Part shown: piece after piece, positions 1 to 7,956 of the stretch | Layout: the number at the start of each line of letters is the position of its first letter | Position numbering within the stretch: position 1 is the stretch's first letter | Source: an uncultured Acetatifactor sp. | GTDB taxonomy: Bacteria; Bacillota; Clostridia; Lachnospirales; Lachnospiraceae | Assembly (NCBI GenBank): GCA_934394815.1 | Contig: CAKRRD010000059.1 | Location: 1-12,336 of the forward strand | Length of the DNA: 12,336 nucleotides | Reading direction: 5' to 3' | Notes under the pieces: generated by a model | The model's input: the letters and a program-made list of their open reading frames with translations, nothing else | What the model was told of the DNA's origin: nothing | Database searches by the model: none | Program-made: the position numbers and the translations under genes

Positions 1-36
1 TTGTAAGTACATAATTTTTGCAGTCATGACACAAGA

Positions 37-62
37 AAAGCTCCCTCACAGGAAGGAGCTTT
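37..62 (-). terminator. Putative Rho-independent terminator after DUF523 gene
   Basis: An 8-bp perfect stem (37-44 with 55-62) encloses a 10-base loop. On the minus strand it is followed by a short T-rich stretch (TTTTCTTGTG), so it would stop transcription of the minus-strand DUF523 gene ending at 131. The hairpin at 75-102 lies between the gene and this site and points the other way. Confidence 0.45.
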
Positions 63-74
63 GTCTACAGTCTG

Positions 75-106
75 AACTCTGCCGTTTATCTTCGGCAGAG
101 TTTTTT
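75..106 (+). terminator. Rho-independent terminator, plus-strand polarity
   Basis: A perfect 10-bp stem (75-84 with 93-102) with an 8-base loop runs directly into six T residues (101-106) on the plus strand. It would stop transcription entering from the left of the window, from a gene not seen here, and would insulate the convergent DUF523 gene. Confidence 0.6.
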
Positions 107-130
107 AATAACCGACTATTTTCGGACCGT

Positions 131-565
131 TCATTTATCAGTTCCCGAAACAATGTATTGGCTGTCCATCACACGGAAGCCGTTCTTTTCCAACAATTGC
201 GCAAATACTCCCTGTCCGGGAATGAGTTTACCTGTAAAGCTTCCATCGTAGATCTGCCTTACGCCGCAGCTGGGGCTTCGGGACTGTAAGATTGCCAGAT
301 CGATGTTGTTCTCTTCGGCAATCCGAAGTGCCTCCTTCGCGCCTTCCCGGAACTGCCTGTCCACCTTTACGCCTTTACAACTTATGACCACACCGTCCAC
401 GATCTTCGACGGATCCCTCGGTGTCGGAAGGCCTCCCAGTACCTCGGGGCAGACCGGGATCACTTCATGTCCCGCCACATAGGCCGCCACACGCTCACTG
501 TAATTGTTCTTCCCGTTGTATTTGCAGTTTTCGCCCAACAGACAGGCGCTGACCAGTATCTTCAT
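131..565 (-). CDS. DUF523 family protein
   Basis: This 144-residue protein matches the DUF523 family of small cytoplasmic proteins, whose biochemical role is not established. Family hallmarks are visible: the N-terminal SACLLG with a following Cys, the CPE-x-x-GGLPTPR motif near residues 39-50, and the SRSPSCG motif near residues 94-100. The conserved cysteines suggest a metal or redox site, but that is inference. Length is normal for the stand-alone family. The ATG start is supported by AAGGAG six bases upstream. It is separated from the upstream cardiolipin synthase gene by a terminator, so it is probably transcribed on its own; I saw no convincing promoter. Confidence 0.85.
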   Translation of the reverse strand: MKILVSACLLGENCKYNGKNNYSERVAAYVAGHEVIPVCPEVLGGLPTPRDPSKIVDGVVISCKGVKVDRQFREGAKEALRIAEENNIDLAILQSRSPSCGVRQIYDGSFTGKLIPGQGVFAQLLEKNGFRVMDSQYIVSGTDK

Positions 566-609
566 ATCCTGCTCCTTTTTCCCCGGAAAACAGATTCCCC
601 ATCATAAAA

Positions 610-647
610 CCGGGACACTTTTCCGCACCTCCGAAAAAATGTCCCGG
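610..647 (-). terminator. Rho-independent terminator of cardiolipin synthase gene
   Basis: An 8-bp GC-rich stem (610-617 with 640-647) has a 22-base loop that can partly extend with A-T pairs. On the minus strand it is followed by TTTTATGAT. It sits 46 bases after the stop codon of the minus-strand cardiolipin synthase gene. Confidence 0.6.
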
Positions 648-692
648 CTCTGAATCGTTACCGTCACTTTCCATGGACTCAACAGACAGCCG

Positions 693-2273
693 TTACAGCA
701 ACGGTGCAATCAGCCGCATAATACACTGCCAGCCTCTTACTGCCATATTTTTCCGTCCGTCACGGTATTTGTCCGTGACTTCCTCACTGTCGTGAAGTAG
801 TTTATTAAAATCTGCCTCAATATCGCGGATGGCATCACAGCCATGCATCCACACCCCATTCTCAAAATGATGGTAGAGGCTGCGGTAATCCATGTTGATC
901 GTACCCACCGTCGCTGTGTCCTCATCGCAGAGCATCTGCTTCGCATGCAGGAAGCCCGGCGTATATTCATAGATCCGCACGCCCTGCCGCACCAGACCGG
1001 AATAATAGGATCTGGTCACACCATAGATTACTTTTTTATCCGGAATACCGGGTGTAAACACACGCACATCCACGCCCCGTTTGGCTGCCAGTCCCAGTTC
1101 CCTCGTCATCTCATCGCTGATGATCAGATAGGGAGTGGCCACATAGAGGCATTTCTTCGCCGTCTTGATCAGGTTCAGGTAGACATTCTCACCCACCGGC
1201 TCTCCGTCCAGCGGAGAATCCGCATAGGGCTGTACATAGCCGGACGCCTTCTGCACATTTCCGTCTTCCGTACCTTCCTGTGACGCCTTCAGATACTTTT
1301 CATAATCCGTATCCGCCTGTCCCATGACATTCCACATTTCCAAAAACATCATGGTAAAGCTCTGTACCGCTCTGCCGGTCAGCTTCACACCGGTATCTTT
1401 CCAGTAGCCGTAAGGATGTGTGATGTTAAAATACTCATCCGCCAGATTATATCCGCCGGTGAATCCTACTTTTCCGTCGATGACCATGATCTTACGATGA
1501 TCGCGGTTATTCATGAAAATATTTAAAAAAGGCACTACATAGTTAAATACCCGGCACTGTACACCGATGGCATTCATGCGGTCTATAAAGCTTTTATCTA
1601 AAAAGCCGATACAGCCCACATCGTCGTACAGGATACGGACTTCCACGCCCTCGGCAGCCTTTCTTGCCAATACATCCTTCAGCCGTGCAAAAGCCTCCGC
1701 CTCCTCTATGGCATGATATTCCAGGAATATAAAGTGCTTTGCCTTCTCCAGCTCCTTAAGCTGTTCCTCGTATCCCAGATAAGCTTCCGGATAGAATTTC
1801 ACAGCTGTCGTATCATACACCGGATAATTACCATACTTCCAGATATAATGGCATTGATTTGCCAGCAGAGGATCTTCCTGCTCCAGCTGCTGCAATATTG
1901 TCTCATCCTGAACATTCAGAGGAATCAGTTGTGCATCCACATCTTCAAATTTCCGGATGATTTTATGCATAGCCTCTTTATGTCCGAACAATCCGTAAAT
2001 ACACAGACCGAACACAGGAAATGCCAATATTACAATGATCCAGGGCATCTTAAATGCAGCATTGGTATGTTTTCCATAAATCCTGAGTGCCACCAGCAGT
2101 GCAAACAGACTGGTCAGCAGGGAGATCACTGAAGAATACTGATACAGCTTGATCATCAATACCAGTATCCAGCCGATCTGTAAAAGCACAGCCAATGCTG
2201 CAAACGCAATTCTTCCTATGCTGTTTTTCACATTCCCTTTTACTTCAGAACGCATCTGCTTTTTCTTACCCAT
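693..2273 (-). CDS. cls: Cardiolipin synthase (phospholipase D family)
   Basis: Cardiolipin synthase of the PLD superfamily, 526 residues. It joins two phosphatidylglycerol molecules into cardiolipin and glycerol at the cytoplasmic membrane. Both catalytic HKD motifs are intact: H259-x-K261-x4-D266 and H443-x-K445-x4-D450, each followed by a G-x-x-N segment. The N-terminus (about residues 20-97) holds two to three hydrophobic helices, as in Gram-positive Cls proteins, and the length fits the family. The ATG start follows AGAGGA with good spacing. It has its own terminator (610-647) and a weak promoter candidate at 2385-2411, so it is probably monocistronic. Nothing is odd or missing. Confidence 0.93.
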   Translation of the reverse strand: MGKKKQMRSEVKGNVKNSIGRIAFAALAVLLQIGWILVLMIKLYQYSSVISLLTSLFALLVALRIYGKHTNAAFKMPWIIVILAFPVFGLCIYGLFGHKEAMHKIIRKFEDVDAQLIPLNVQDETILQQLEQEDPLLANQCHYIWKYGNYPVYDTTAVKFYPEAYLGYEEQLKELEKAKHFIFLEYHAIEEAEAFARLKDVLARKAAEGVEVRILYDDVGCIGFLDKSFIDRMNAIGVQCRVFNYVVPFLNIFMNNRDHRKIMVIDGKVGFTGGYNLADEYFNITHPYGYWKDTGVKLTGRAVQSFTMMFLEMWNVMGQADTDYEKYLKASQEGTEDGNVQKASGYVQPYADSPLDGEPVGENVYLNLIKTAKKCLYVATPYLIISDEMTRELGLAAKRGVDVRVFTPGIPDKKVIYGVTRSYYSGLVRQGVRIYEYTPGFLHAKQMLCDEDTATVGTINMDYRSLYHHFENGVWMHGCDAIRDIEADFNKLLHDSEEVTDKYRDGRKNMAVRGWQCIMRLIAPLL

Positions 2274-2384
2274 AATGTCCTCTTTTCTCTTTCGTCCTGC
2301 CAGATCATAAGTAATCTCCCCTCACAGACTGCCTGCACTGCGCACAGACAGCTATGACTACATTCTATGGGGGGATTGTTTTAT

Positions 2385-2411
2385 GGTATAACATTTTTGC
2401 AAAAATCTCAA
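2385..2411 (-). promoter_or_regulatory. Weak candidate promoter for cls
   Basis: On the minus strand an extended -10 (TG-T-TATACC, -10 hexamer at 2385-2390) lies 15 bases after a TTGAGA -35-like hexamer (2406-2411). The spacer is short, which an extended -10 may compensate. It would give a leader of about 100 bases. The rest of the gap 2274-2447 shows no clear RNA structure. Confidence 0.3.
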
Positions 2412-2447
2412 TAGGTCTATGGACTACAACTGTCCTCTTTTGTCTGC

Positions 2448-2987
2448 CTAACCACAGTTTCTGTCACACAGTACCACCACTGTAGACGGCGTGGTCTGGG
2501 CAGGAATGCTTCTCGTGGAAGAGGAATAGATGACCACCAGATTATGGTTTGCGGGACTTGCCTGGAAATACTGGTTGTTCACGGTACGCACATCCACTGT
2601 GCCATCCAGATTCAGCTGCAATGTCTGCTCCTCATTGACCAGGGAATTGCTGTAGTAGCTCACATCCACATTCCGGTCGCTTCTCTCTTCAGCCACTACC
2701 ACTGCAGTATACTGAGGTGGATAGATCAGGGGCATGGGCGCATCGTTGCGATACCAGAACGTAGCCATCATTCCCACAGACAGTGTGGTAAAGTCCACCA
2801 CATAGGTATCGGGGTTGATAAAAAAGTTCACGGTATTGCCGTCCGTATCCTCGATAGCGGCAAATAACAGGCATCCATCGGCTCTGCGGCCTCCCTGTCC
2901 TGCCGGCACCAGATCCACAATCGTTCCCTTCATGGAACAGAAGCTGTTTCTTCTCATAGGTCTCTGAAACGAAAATCGATAATTCAT
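2448..2987 (-). CDS. Conserved uncharacterised protein
   Basis: A 179-residue soluble protein with no signal peptide or membrane segment. I recognise the overall pattern from uncharacterised Clostridia proteins (an N-terminal C-S-M-K-G-T-I-V-D-L-V segment, a central F-x-I-x-P-D-T-Y-V-V-D, then MPLIYPPQYTA, and a C-terminal SIPAQTTPSTVVVLC) but know no function. It is rich in beta-branched residues and lacks charged-helix patterns, suggesting an all-beta fold. The ending L-C-D-R-N-C-G supplies two cysteines that could bind metal or form a disulfide; this is inference. The ATG start is supported by AGGAGA six bases upstream. A perfect TATAAT -10 lies about 30 bases upstream, so it is likely transcribed alone. 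Confidence 0.8.
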   Translation of the reverse strand: MNYRFSFQRPMRRNSFCSMKGTIVDLVPAGQGGRRADGCLLFAAIEDTDGNTVNFFINPDTYVVDFTTLSVGMMATFWYRNDAPMPLIYPPQYTAVVVAEERSDRNVDVSYYSNSLVNEEQTLQLNLDGTVDVRTVNNQYFQASPANHNLVVIYSSSTRSIPAQTTPSTVVVLCDRNCG

Positions 2988-3020
2988 AGTCTCTCCTGTG
3001 AATTATAAAGGCTTTCTTCT

Positions 3021-3051
3021 ATTATATGCACGACCCCGCTGTTGATGTTAC
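3021..3051 (-). promoter_or_regulatory. Candidate promoter for the 179-residue protein gene
   Basis: A perfect TATAAT -10 on the minus strand (3021-3026) lies 34 bases before the ATG. The best -35 is GTAACA (3046-3051), 4 of 6 to consensus with a long 19-base spacer, so the -35 is uncertain or the promoter may use another sigma factor. Confidence 0.4.
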
Positions 3052-3069
3052 GTGTCGTGATAAAATATA

Positions 3070-3095
3070 GGACCACTATTATAAAATAGTGATCC
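3070..3095 (-). terminator. Rho-independent terminator of nifS-nifU-mnmA operon
   Basis: An 11-bp stem (3070-3080 with 3085-3095) with one G-T wobble and a 4-base loop begins 8 bases after the mnmA stop. On the minus strand it is followed by TATATTTTA. It closes the sulfur-transfer operon. Confidence 0.65.
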
Positions 3096-3103
3096 CTGTT
3101 TTC

Positions 3104-4183
3104 CTACAGAAGAATGGTTCCCCCACCCAGCACATGTTCGTCCTGATAAAATACCATAGCCTGTCCCGGTGTTGCCGCACGCACCGGTGCGTCAAAAGTG
3201 CAAAGTACTTTGCCGTCCGGCTGTTTTGTAAGGGTTCCGTATTCTCCCTTATGATTGTAACGGATCTTTGCCAGCACTCTGGCAGGCTCCGTCAGATCCT
3301 CCACTGCCATGTAATTCACACGGTCGCACAATACTTTATCGGTAAAAAGCTCCTGATTGGAACCGATGACGACTTCATTAGTCTCCGGGCGGATGGCTGT
3401 AACAAATACTCTCTCTCCCATAGGCAGTTCCAGTCCTCTGCGCTGTCCCAGCGTATAGTGGGTAATGCCCTTATGACGCCCCAGAATCCTGCCGTCCTCC
3501 GTGACAAAATTGCCCGGACCCGGTACCTTTGTTCCGGCCTCCCGGTCAATAAAGGATGCATAATCATTATCCGGTACAAAACAGATCTCCTGACTATCCG
3601 GCTTATGCGCTACCGGAAGTCCCGCTTCCTCTGCCATGCCCCGGATCTCGTCCTTGGTATATTCTCCCACCGGCATCAGCGTATGCGCCAGCTGGTCCTG
3701 GGTCAGATTATACAGTGCATAGGTCTGATCCTTGGATGCGGTGACGGAATTGCAGATGGCATAACGGCCGTTTGGCAGTCTGTCGATCCTCGCATAATGT
3801 CCCGTGGCAATATAGTCCGCCCCGATCTCCAGACTTCTCTGTAACAGGGATTCCCACTTCACATAACGGTTGCAGGCGATACAGGGATTGGGGGTGTGGC
3901 CCCTTAAATACTCCGCCACGAAATAATCCATGACATGGCATTTGAATTCCTTCTTGAAATTCATGACATAATACGGAATCTCCAGTCTCTGTGCCACTCT
4001 TCTGGCATCGTCCACCGCAGACAGTCCACAGCATCCGCCATTGGCTTCCCTGGCCTCTTCCTCTTCGTCCTGCCAGATCTGCATGGTGACGCCGATCACG
4101 TCATAGCCCTGTTCTTTTAATAACATGGCTGCCACGGAGGAATCCACACCTCCGGACATGCCTACCACTACTTTTTTCTTCAT
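3104..4183 (-). CDS. mnmA: tRNA-specific 2-thiouridylase MnmA
   Basis: MnmA, 359 residues, makes 2-thiouridine at wobble position 34 of tRNA-Lys, -Glu and -Gln. It adenylates the uridine and transfers persulfide sulfur received from a cysteine desulfurase. The ATP-pyrophosphatase loop SGGVDSS is at residues 10-16; the two catalytic cysteines are C101 in TPNPCIACN and C201 in SQEICFVPD. Length matches the family and both cysteines are present. It is the last gene of the nifS > nifU-like > mnmA operon, 5 bases after the nifU-like stop, so translation is probably coupled; its AGGA ribosome binding site touches that stop codon. A terminator follows at once. Confidence 0.96.
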   Translation of the reverse strand: MKKKVVVGMSGGVDSSVAAMLLKEQGYDVIGVTMQIWQDEEEEAREANGGCCGLSAVDDARRVAQRLEIPYYVMNFKKEFKCHVMDYFVAEYLRGHTPNPCIACNRYVKWESLLQRSLEIGADYIATGHYARIDRLPNGRYAICNSVTASKDQTYALYNLTQDQLAHTLMPVGEYTKDEIRGMAEEAGLPVAHKPDSQEICFVPDNDYASFIDREAGTKVPGPGNFVTEDGRILGRHKGITHYTLGQRRGLELPMGERVFVTAIRPETNEVVIGSNQELFTDKVLCDRVNYMAVEDLTEPARVLAKIRYNHKGEYGTLTKQPDGKVLCTFDAPVRAATPGQAMVFYQDEHVLGGGTILL

Positions 4184-4188
4184 AGATC

Positions 4189-4626
4189 CTAATAGTCTTC
4201 CTCTTCTTCACCCTCACTGATGTCGTTCTTGGGCTTCTGCAGGCCTTCGATGGTAATATGGTTCTTCTCCGCATAATCCCACAGGGCTGCATGGATAGCT
4301 TCCTCTGCCAGAAGTGAGCAGTGTACCTTTACGGGAGGCAGTCCGTCCAGAGCCTCCATTACCGCTTTGTTCGTTACCTGCAAAGCTTCCTGAATCGTCT
4401 TGCCCTTGACCAGTTCAGTAGCCATGGAGCTGGTAGCTACGGCAGCACCGCAGCCGAACGTCTTGAACTTTGCTTCTCTAATGATCCCGTTCTCGTCAAT
4501 GTCCAGGAACATTCTCATAATATCTCCGCATTTTGCATTGCCCACGGTACCTACGCCGCTGGCATCCTCGATCTCCCCGACATTTCTGGGGTTCTGAAAG
4601 TGATCCATTACTTTTTCACTGTACAT
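4189..4626 (-). CDS. nifU: NifU-like/IscU Fe-S cluster scaffold
   Basis: A 145-residue IscU-type scaffold (NifU N-terminal domain). It builds an Fe-S cluster on three conserved cysteines using sulfur from the desulfurase encoded just upstream. The ligands are visible: C33 in KCGD with the neighbouring D35, C59 in FGCGAA, and C103 in VHCS. The tail after residue 130 ends in an acidic EGEEEEDY stretch that is not part of the core fold. It lies 26 bases after nifS and 5 bases before mnmA. The name nifU follows the common label in Clostridia; nitrogen fixation is not implied. A role in supplying sulfur to MnmA as well as in cluster assembly is inferred from the operon. Confidence 0.92.
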   Translation of the reverse strand: MYSEKVMDHFQNPRNVGEIEDASGVGTVGNAKCGDIMRMFLDIDENGIIREAKFKTFGCGAAVATSSMATELVKGKTIQEALQVTNKAVMEALDGLPPVKVHCSLLAEEAIHAALWDYAEKNHITIEGLQKPKNDISEGEEEEDY

Positions 4627-4652
4627 GTATCTGTTATCCTCTTCTTTCTTGC

Positions 4653-5831
4653 TTAGTTGTTCTTCTGACTTTTCAGGAAATCTTCATATAAGGGAGACAT
4701 ATCCCGCAGTCTCTGTACAATTCTTTTCACTTCTTCCGCCACGATATCCATCTCTTCCTTCGTGGTCTCCTCAGACAGGGTCAGACGCAGGGAACCATGG
4801 GCCTCCTCATGCTTTAAGCCGATGGCTAACAGCACATGGGAAGGATCCAGCGATCCGGAAGTACATGCGGAACCGCTGGAAGCACAGATGCCCTTCATAT
4901 CCAGCATGATCAGCATGGATTCTCCCTCGATGAACAGGAAGGAGAAGTTGATATTGTTCGGAAGTCTCTTCGTGCGGTGGCCGTTCAGCCAGCAGTGGGG
5001 AATCTCGTTCTCCAGACGTCCGATCAGATAGTCACGCAGTTCGATCTCCTTGCGGGTCTTGGTGTCCATAATACGCATGGCACGCTCTACGGCCGCCCCC
5101 AGTCCCACGATACCGGGGATATTCTCCGTACCGGCCCTGCGGCTTCTCTCCTGTGCTCCGCCGTGTACAAAAGAGCGGATCTTCACTCCTTTACGGATAT
5201 ATAAGAAGCCAATCCCCTTGGGGCCGTTTAATTTGTGGCCGCTGGCACTGAGCATGTCAATGTGCATTTCGTCCACATTGATGGGCACCTGCGCATAAGC
5301 CTGTACCGCATCCGTATGGAACAATACCCCGTGCTCTTTTGCGATCTCACCGATCTCGGCGATAGGTTCAATGGTACCGATCTCGTTGTTGGCGAACATC
5401 ACACTGATCAGAATGGTGTCGGGACGAATGGCTGCTTTCAGCTCGTCCAAGCTGATCAAGCCGTCTCTGTCCACATTCAGATAGGTGATCTCAAAGCCTC
5501 TCTTCTCCAGATACTCACAGGTATGAAGAATAGCATGATGCTCGATCTTCGTGGTAATAATATGTTTTCCCCTGGAAGCATAAGCTTCTGCGGTGGCTTT
5601 CAGCGCCCAGTTGTCGGACTCGGAACCGCCGGCGGTAAAATAGATCTCTTCCGGCTTCGCCCCCAGACTGTCCGCAATGGTCTGCCGGGCATGATCCATA
5701 GCCTTCTTGCTCTCGGCGCCCAGCCCGTAGATGGTGCTGGCATTGCCATAATATTCACTGAAATACGGGAGCATCGCATCTACGACCTCCGGTGCTGTTT
5801 TGGTAGTCGCTGCATTATCTAAATATATCAT
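4653..5831 (-). CDS. nifS: Cysteine desulfurase, NifS/IscS family
   Basis: A 392-residue pyridoxal-phosphate enzyme that removes sulfur from L-cysteine to give alanine and an enzyme-bound persulfide. The PLP lysine is K200 in SASGHKLNGPKG, the cofactor-stacking histidine lies at H98/H99 in IEHHA, and the catalytic cysteine is C323 in SSGSACTSG, within the long flexible loop of group I desulfurases. The length is usual. The ATG start is preceded by GAGG with short spacing. First gene of the operon with nifU-like and mnmA, so its persulfide would feed both the scaffold and tRNA thiolation. A well-matched promoter lies 45 bases upstream. No iscR-like regulator gene is in the window. Confidence 0.95.
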   Translation of the reverse strand: MIYLDNAATTKTAPEVVDAMLPYFSEYYGNASTIYGLGAESKKAMDHARQTIADSLGAKPEEIYFTAGGSESDNWALKATAEAYASRGKHIITTKIEHHAILHTCEYLEKRGFEITYLNVDRDGLISLDELKAAIRPDTILISVMFANNEIGTIEPIAEIGEIAKEHGVLFHTDAVQAYAQVPINVDEMHIDMLSASGHKLNGPKGIGFLYIRKGVKIRSFVHGGAQERSRRAGTENIPGIVGLGAAVERAMRIMDTKTRKEIELRDYLIGRLENEIPHCWLNGHRTKRLPNNINFSFLFIEGESMLIMLDMKGICASSGSACTSGSLDPSHVLLAIGLKHEEAHGSLRLTLSEETTKEEMDIVAEEVKRIVQRLRDMSPLYEDFLKSQKNN

Positions 5832-5874
5832 ATTGCCTCATTTCTGCATATTTCATGCGATTTCACTGCTATTC

Positions 5875-5904
5875 ATGATAGCATTCACTTTGCGGTTCTG
5901 TCAA
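5875..5904 (-). promoter_or_regulatory. SigA-type promoter of nifS operon, with palindrome over the -10
   Basis: On the minus strand TTGACA (5899-5904) is followed by an 18-base spacer and TATCAT (5875-5880). The -10 lies inside an inverted repeat, GCTAT-N5-ATAGC (5868-5882), which could be a repressor operator. It does not resemble the known IscR motif. Confidence 0.65.
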
Positions 5905-5966
5905 CAAGCTCGAAAGAATATACTTTTGCAAGATCTTTTATCCCTGAAGGGGCCTAAAGTCCGCTT

Positions 5967-7307
5967 ATGAGACATGCAAAACGTCACCCCCTGATCTTCG
6001 GTACTTTACTCCTGACCATTACCGGTCTCATCACCCGCATTATCGGTTTTTTCTACCGGATCTATCTGTCGCGGCTCTTCGGCGAAGAAGGCATGGGTAT
6101 CTACCAGCTGCTCAGTCCGGCACTGTCTCTTTCCTTTTCCCTGACTGCCGCCGGCTACCAGACCGCCATCTCCAAATTTGTCGCGGCGAATACCGCAAAA
6201 CGGCATTCCGATGACCTGAAAACATTACTGGCAGGTGCAAGCGTTACCCTCCCTCTGTCTCTTGTGACCAATGCAGTCTTATTTCTGGCAGCGGACCCCA
6301 TCGGCACATTTCTGTTAAAAGAGCCCCGCACCGTGTCCATGCTGCGGATCCTGTCCTTTTCCATCCCCTTTGCCGCACTGCACGCCTGCATCAACGGCTA
6401 TTTTTATGGGAAAAAGAAGGCTTCCGTTCCCGCTCTCACCCAGCTTCTGGAACAATTATCCAGAGTCGGCTGTGTCTTCCTTGTCACCGGTGCCGATCTG
6501 GCAGAGGGCCGCACGCCCTCCATCAATGCCGCGGTCTTAGGTCTGACTGTGGGTGAGATCTTTTCCATGCTGATTGCTCTGGTCTGCCTGTACCTGCACC
6601 TGTATCCGAGGAAAGGAATCCTCTCCCTGCCAAATCTCTGTCCGCAGATTCCCGTCTACCGGGATCTGCTCGGCATGGCGCTGCCTCTGACCGCCAACCG
6701 GATCGTTCTGAATATTTTGCAGAGTATCGAAGCCGTTTCCCTTCCCCAGAAGCTTCTTCTCTACGGTTATGATACCACCACGGCCTTAAGTGTATACGGC
6801 GTTCTCACCGGCATGGCCATGCCCATGATCTTTTTCCCCAATGCCCTGACCAGCTCCGTGGCAGTACTCCTCCTGCCCACCATCTCCGAAAATCATGCAA
6901 AAGGTGACCGGGGAGCCGTCTTAAACGACACGCTGCGCACCGTAAAATACTGCAGTCTCATGGGTTTCTTCTGTCTGTGTATTTTTCTGTTTCTGGGGCG
7001 TTGGATGGGAACCGAACTGTTCCACAGTGAACTTGCCGGGCATTTTATCGTGACACTGGGATTCATCTGTCCTTTTTTATATCTGGATACCACACTCTCC
7101 AGCATCCTGCAGGGACTGGGTATGGCGGGGCGGATCTTTTTCTCCAACGTAATCTGCCTGCTGATCCGTCTGCTGTTCGTATTCTTCGCCATTCCCCGGA
7201 TCGGTATGCAGGGATATCTGTGGGGCATTCTGGTCAGCCAGCTGGCGTTAGCCGGAATCTACTTTTTCTGTCTGTATCGTTTCTTCCGCCAAAACACAGT
7301 TTTCTGA
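5967..7307 (+). CDS. SpoVB-like polysaccharide/lipid flippase (MOP superfamily)
   Basis: A 446-residue polytopic membrane protein of the SpoVB/MurJ-like branch of the multidrug/oligosaccharidyl-lipid/polysaccharide exporter superfamily. Such proteins flip lipid-linked sugars; SpoVB is needed for spore cortex formation. The N-terminus (TGLITRIIGFFYRIYLSRLF, then GMGIYQL) is the typical SpoVB signature, and a central LTGMAMPMIFFPNALTSS segment near residue 275-295 matches it too. About 12 to 14 hydrophobic helices are visible. It is somewhat shorter than Bacillus SpoVB (about 518 residues). The start lacks a close Shine-Dalgarno sequence; AAGGGG lies about 14 bases upstream, so initiation may be weak or the start differs slightly. 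Divergent from nifS, convergent with nrdR. Substrate is not determinable here. Confidence 0.85.
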   Translation: MRHAKRHPLIFGTLLLTITGLITRIIGFFYRIYLSRLFGEEGMGIYQLLSPALSLSFSLTAAGYQTAISKFVAANTAKRHSDDLKTLLAGASVTLPLSLVTNAVLFLAADPIGTFLLKEPRTVSMLRILSFSIPFAALHACINGYFYGKKKASVPALTQLLEQLSRVGCVFLVTGADLAEGRTPSINAAVLGLTVGEIFSMLIALVCLYLHLYPRKGILSLPNLCPQIPVYRDLLGMALPLTANRIVLNILQSIEAVSLPQKLLLYGYDTTTALSVYGVLTGMAMPMIFFPNALTSSVAVLLLPTISENHAKGDRGAVLNDTLRTVKYCSLMGFFCLCIFLFLGRWMGTELFHSELAGHFIVTLGFICPFLYLDTTLSSILQGLGMAGRIFFSNVICLLIRLLFVFFAIPRIGMQGYLWGILVSQLALAGIYFFCLYRFFRQNTVF

Positions 7308-7324
7308 ATTCATCGCAGAAAAAT

Positions 7325-7360
7325 ACCTCCCTGTCCGACTTATGCCGGACAGACGGAGGT
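7325..7360 (-). terminator. Terminator of nrdR, between convergent genes
   Basis: A long stem (7325-7337 with 7346-7360, two unpaired bases at 7353-7354) has an 8-base loop. On the minus strand it is followed by ATTTTTC, fitting termination of nrdR. The plus-strand side lacks a T run, but the hairpin may also stop readthrough from the spoVB-like gene. Confidence 0.65.
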
Positions 7361-7421
7361 GTACATTCTTCCCTATGCTATTCTTGTGCTATTCCGTAAA
7401 TACAGAAGTCCTGTTCTGATT

Positions 7422-7886
7422 TTAATTGTGATTCTTATCGTTGAGAACACTCTTCAGCTCATCCATGAAGGTATTCACATCCTTGAATTCCCGATAGACC
7501 GAGGCAAATCTTACATAAGCGACCGCATCCAGATCCTTTAGCTTGTTCATCACAAGCTCACCGATGGTTCCGCTGGGGATCTCCCGTTCTTCCCTGTTGA
7601 AAATCTCGTTCTCCACCTCATCTACCAGCGTAGCGATCTGCTGTGCACTGACCGGACGCTTATGGCAGGCTCTGAGCACCCCAGCCTCGATTTTGGCACG
7701 GTCATAGGCCTCCCTGTTGTTGTCCTTTTTAATAATAATCAGTGGGATCGTCTCAATCTTCTCGTAAGTGGTGAATCGCTTACCACATTCATCACATACC
7801 CGGCGGCGGCGAATGGAATTGTTATCTTCCGCCGGTCTCGAATCGATGACTCTGGTATTTTCATGGCTGCAGAACGGACATTTCAT
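7422..7886 (-). CDS. nrdR: Transcriptional regulator NrdR
   Basis: NrdR, 154 residues, represses ribonucleotide reductase genes in response to ATP/dATP. An N-terminal zinc ribbon uses C3, C6, C31 and C34 (CPFC and CDEC), followed by the family motif RRRR before the second pair, and an ATP-cone domain from about residue 49 to 139. The frame is open to 7910, but the start at 7886 is chosen because GAGGAGG lies six bases before that ATG and because family members begin M-K/R-C-P-x-C. Transcribed from a near-perfect promoter overlapping the end of ymxH. No NrdR box pair or nrd reductase gene is seen in the window, so its targets lie elsewhere. Confidence 0.95.
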   Translation of the reverse strand: MKCPFCSHENTRVIDSRPAEDNNSIRRRRVCDECGKRFTTYEKIETIPLIIIKKDNNREAYDRAKIEAGVLRACHKRPVSAQQIATLVDEVENEIFNREEREIPSGTIGELVMNKLKDLDAVAYVRFASVYREFKDVNTFMDELKSVLNDKNHN

Positions 7887-7927
7887 AGGCATCCTCCTCA
7901 TAAAAACCACGTGTTATTTATATTAAG

Positions 7928-7956
7928 ATTATAGAAGATTCAGCAGTTAATGTCAA
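7928..7956 (-). promoter_or_regulatory. Consensus SigA promoter of nrdR
   Basis: On the minus strand TTGACA (7951-7956), a 17-base spacer, and TATAAT (7928-7933): both hexamers match consensus fully. The -35 lies inside the last codons of ymxH (coding for Val-Asp), so nrdR can be expressed without ymxH. Confidence 0.78.

Noticed and set aside
843..1283. Plus-strand 146-codon frame opposite cardiolipin synthase
   Set aside because: The minus-strand frame has intact HKD motifs and family length; the plus frame has no recognisable pattern.
2320..2350. Repeated CACAGAC motifs upstream of cls
   Set aside because: Two short direct copies about 20 bases apart with no symmetry or relation to the promoter; likely chance.
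3089..3844. Plus-strand 251-codon frame opposite mnmA
   Set aside because: mnmA is unmistakable on the minus strand with both catalytic cysteines; the plus frame is a shadow of codon bias.
5832..5966. Riboswitch or T-box leader upstream of nifS
   Set aside because: The leader between the promoter and the start is only about 37 bases and contains no extended structure or T-box sequence.
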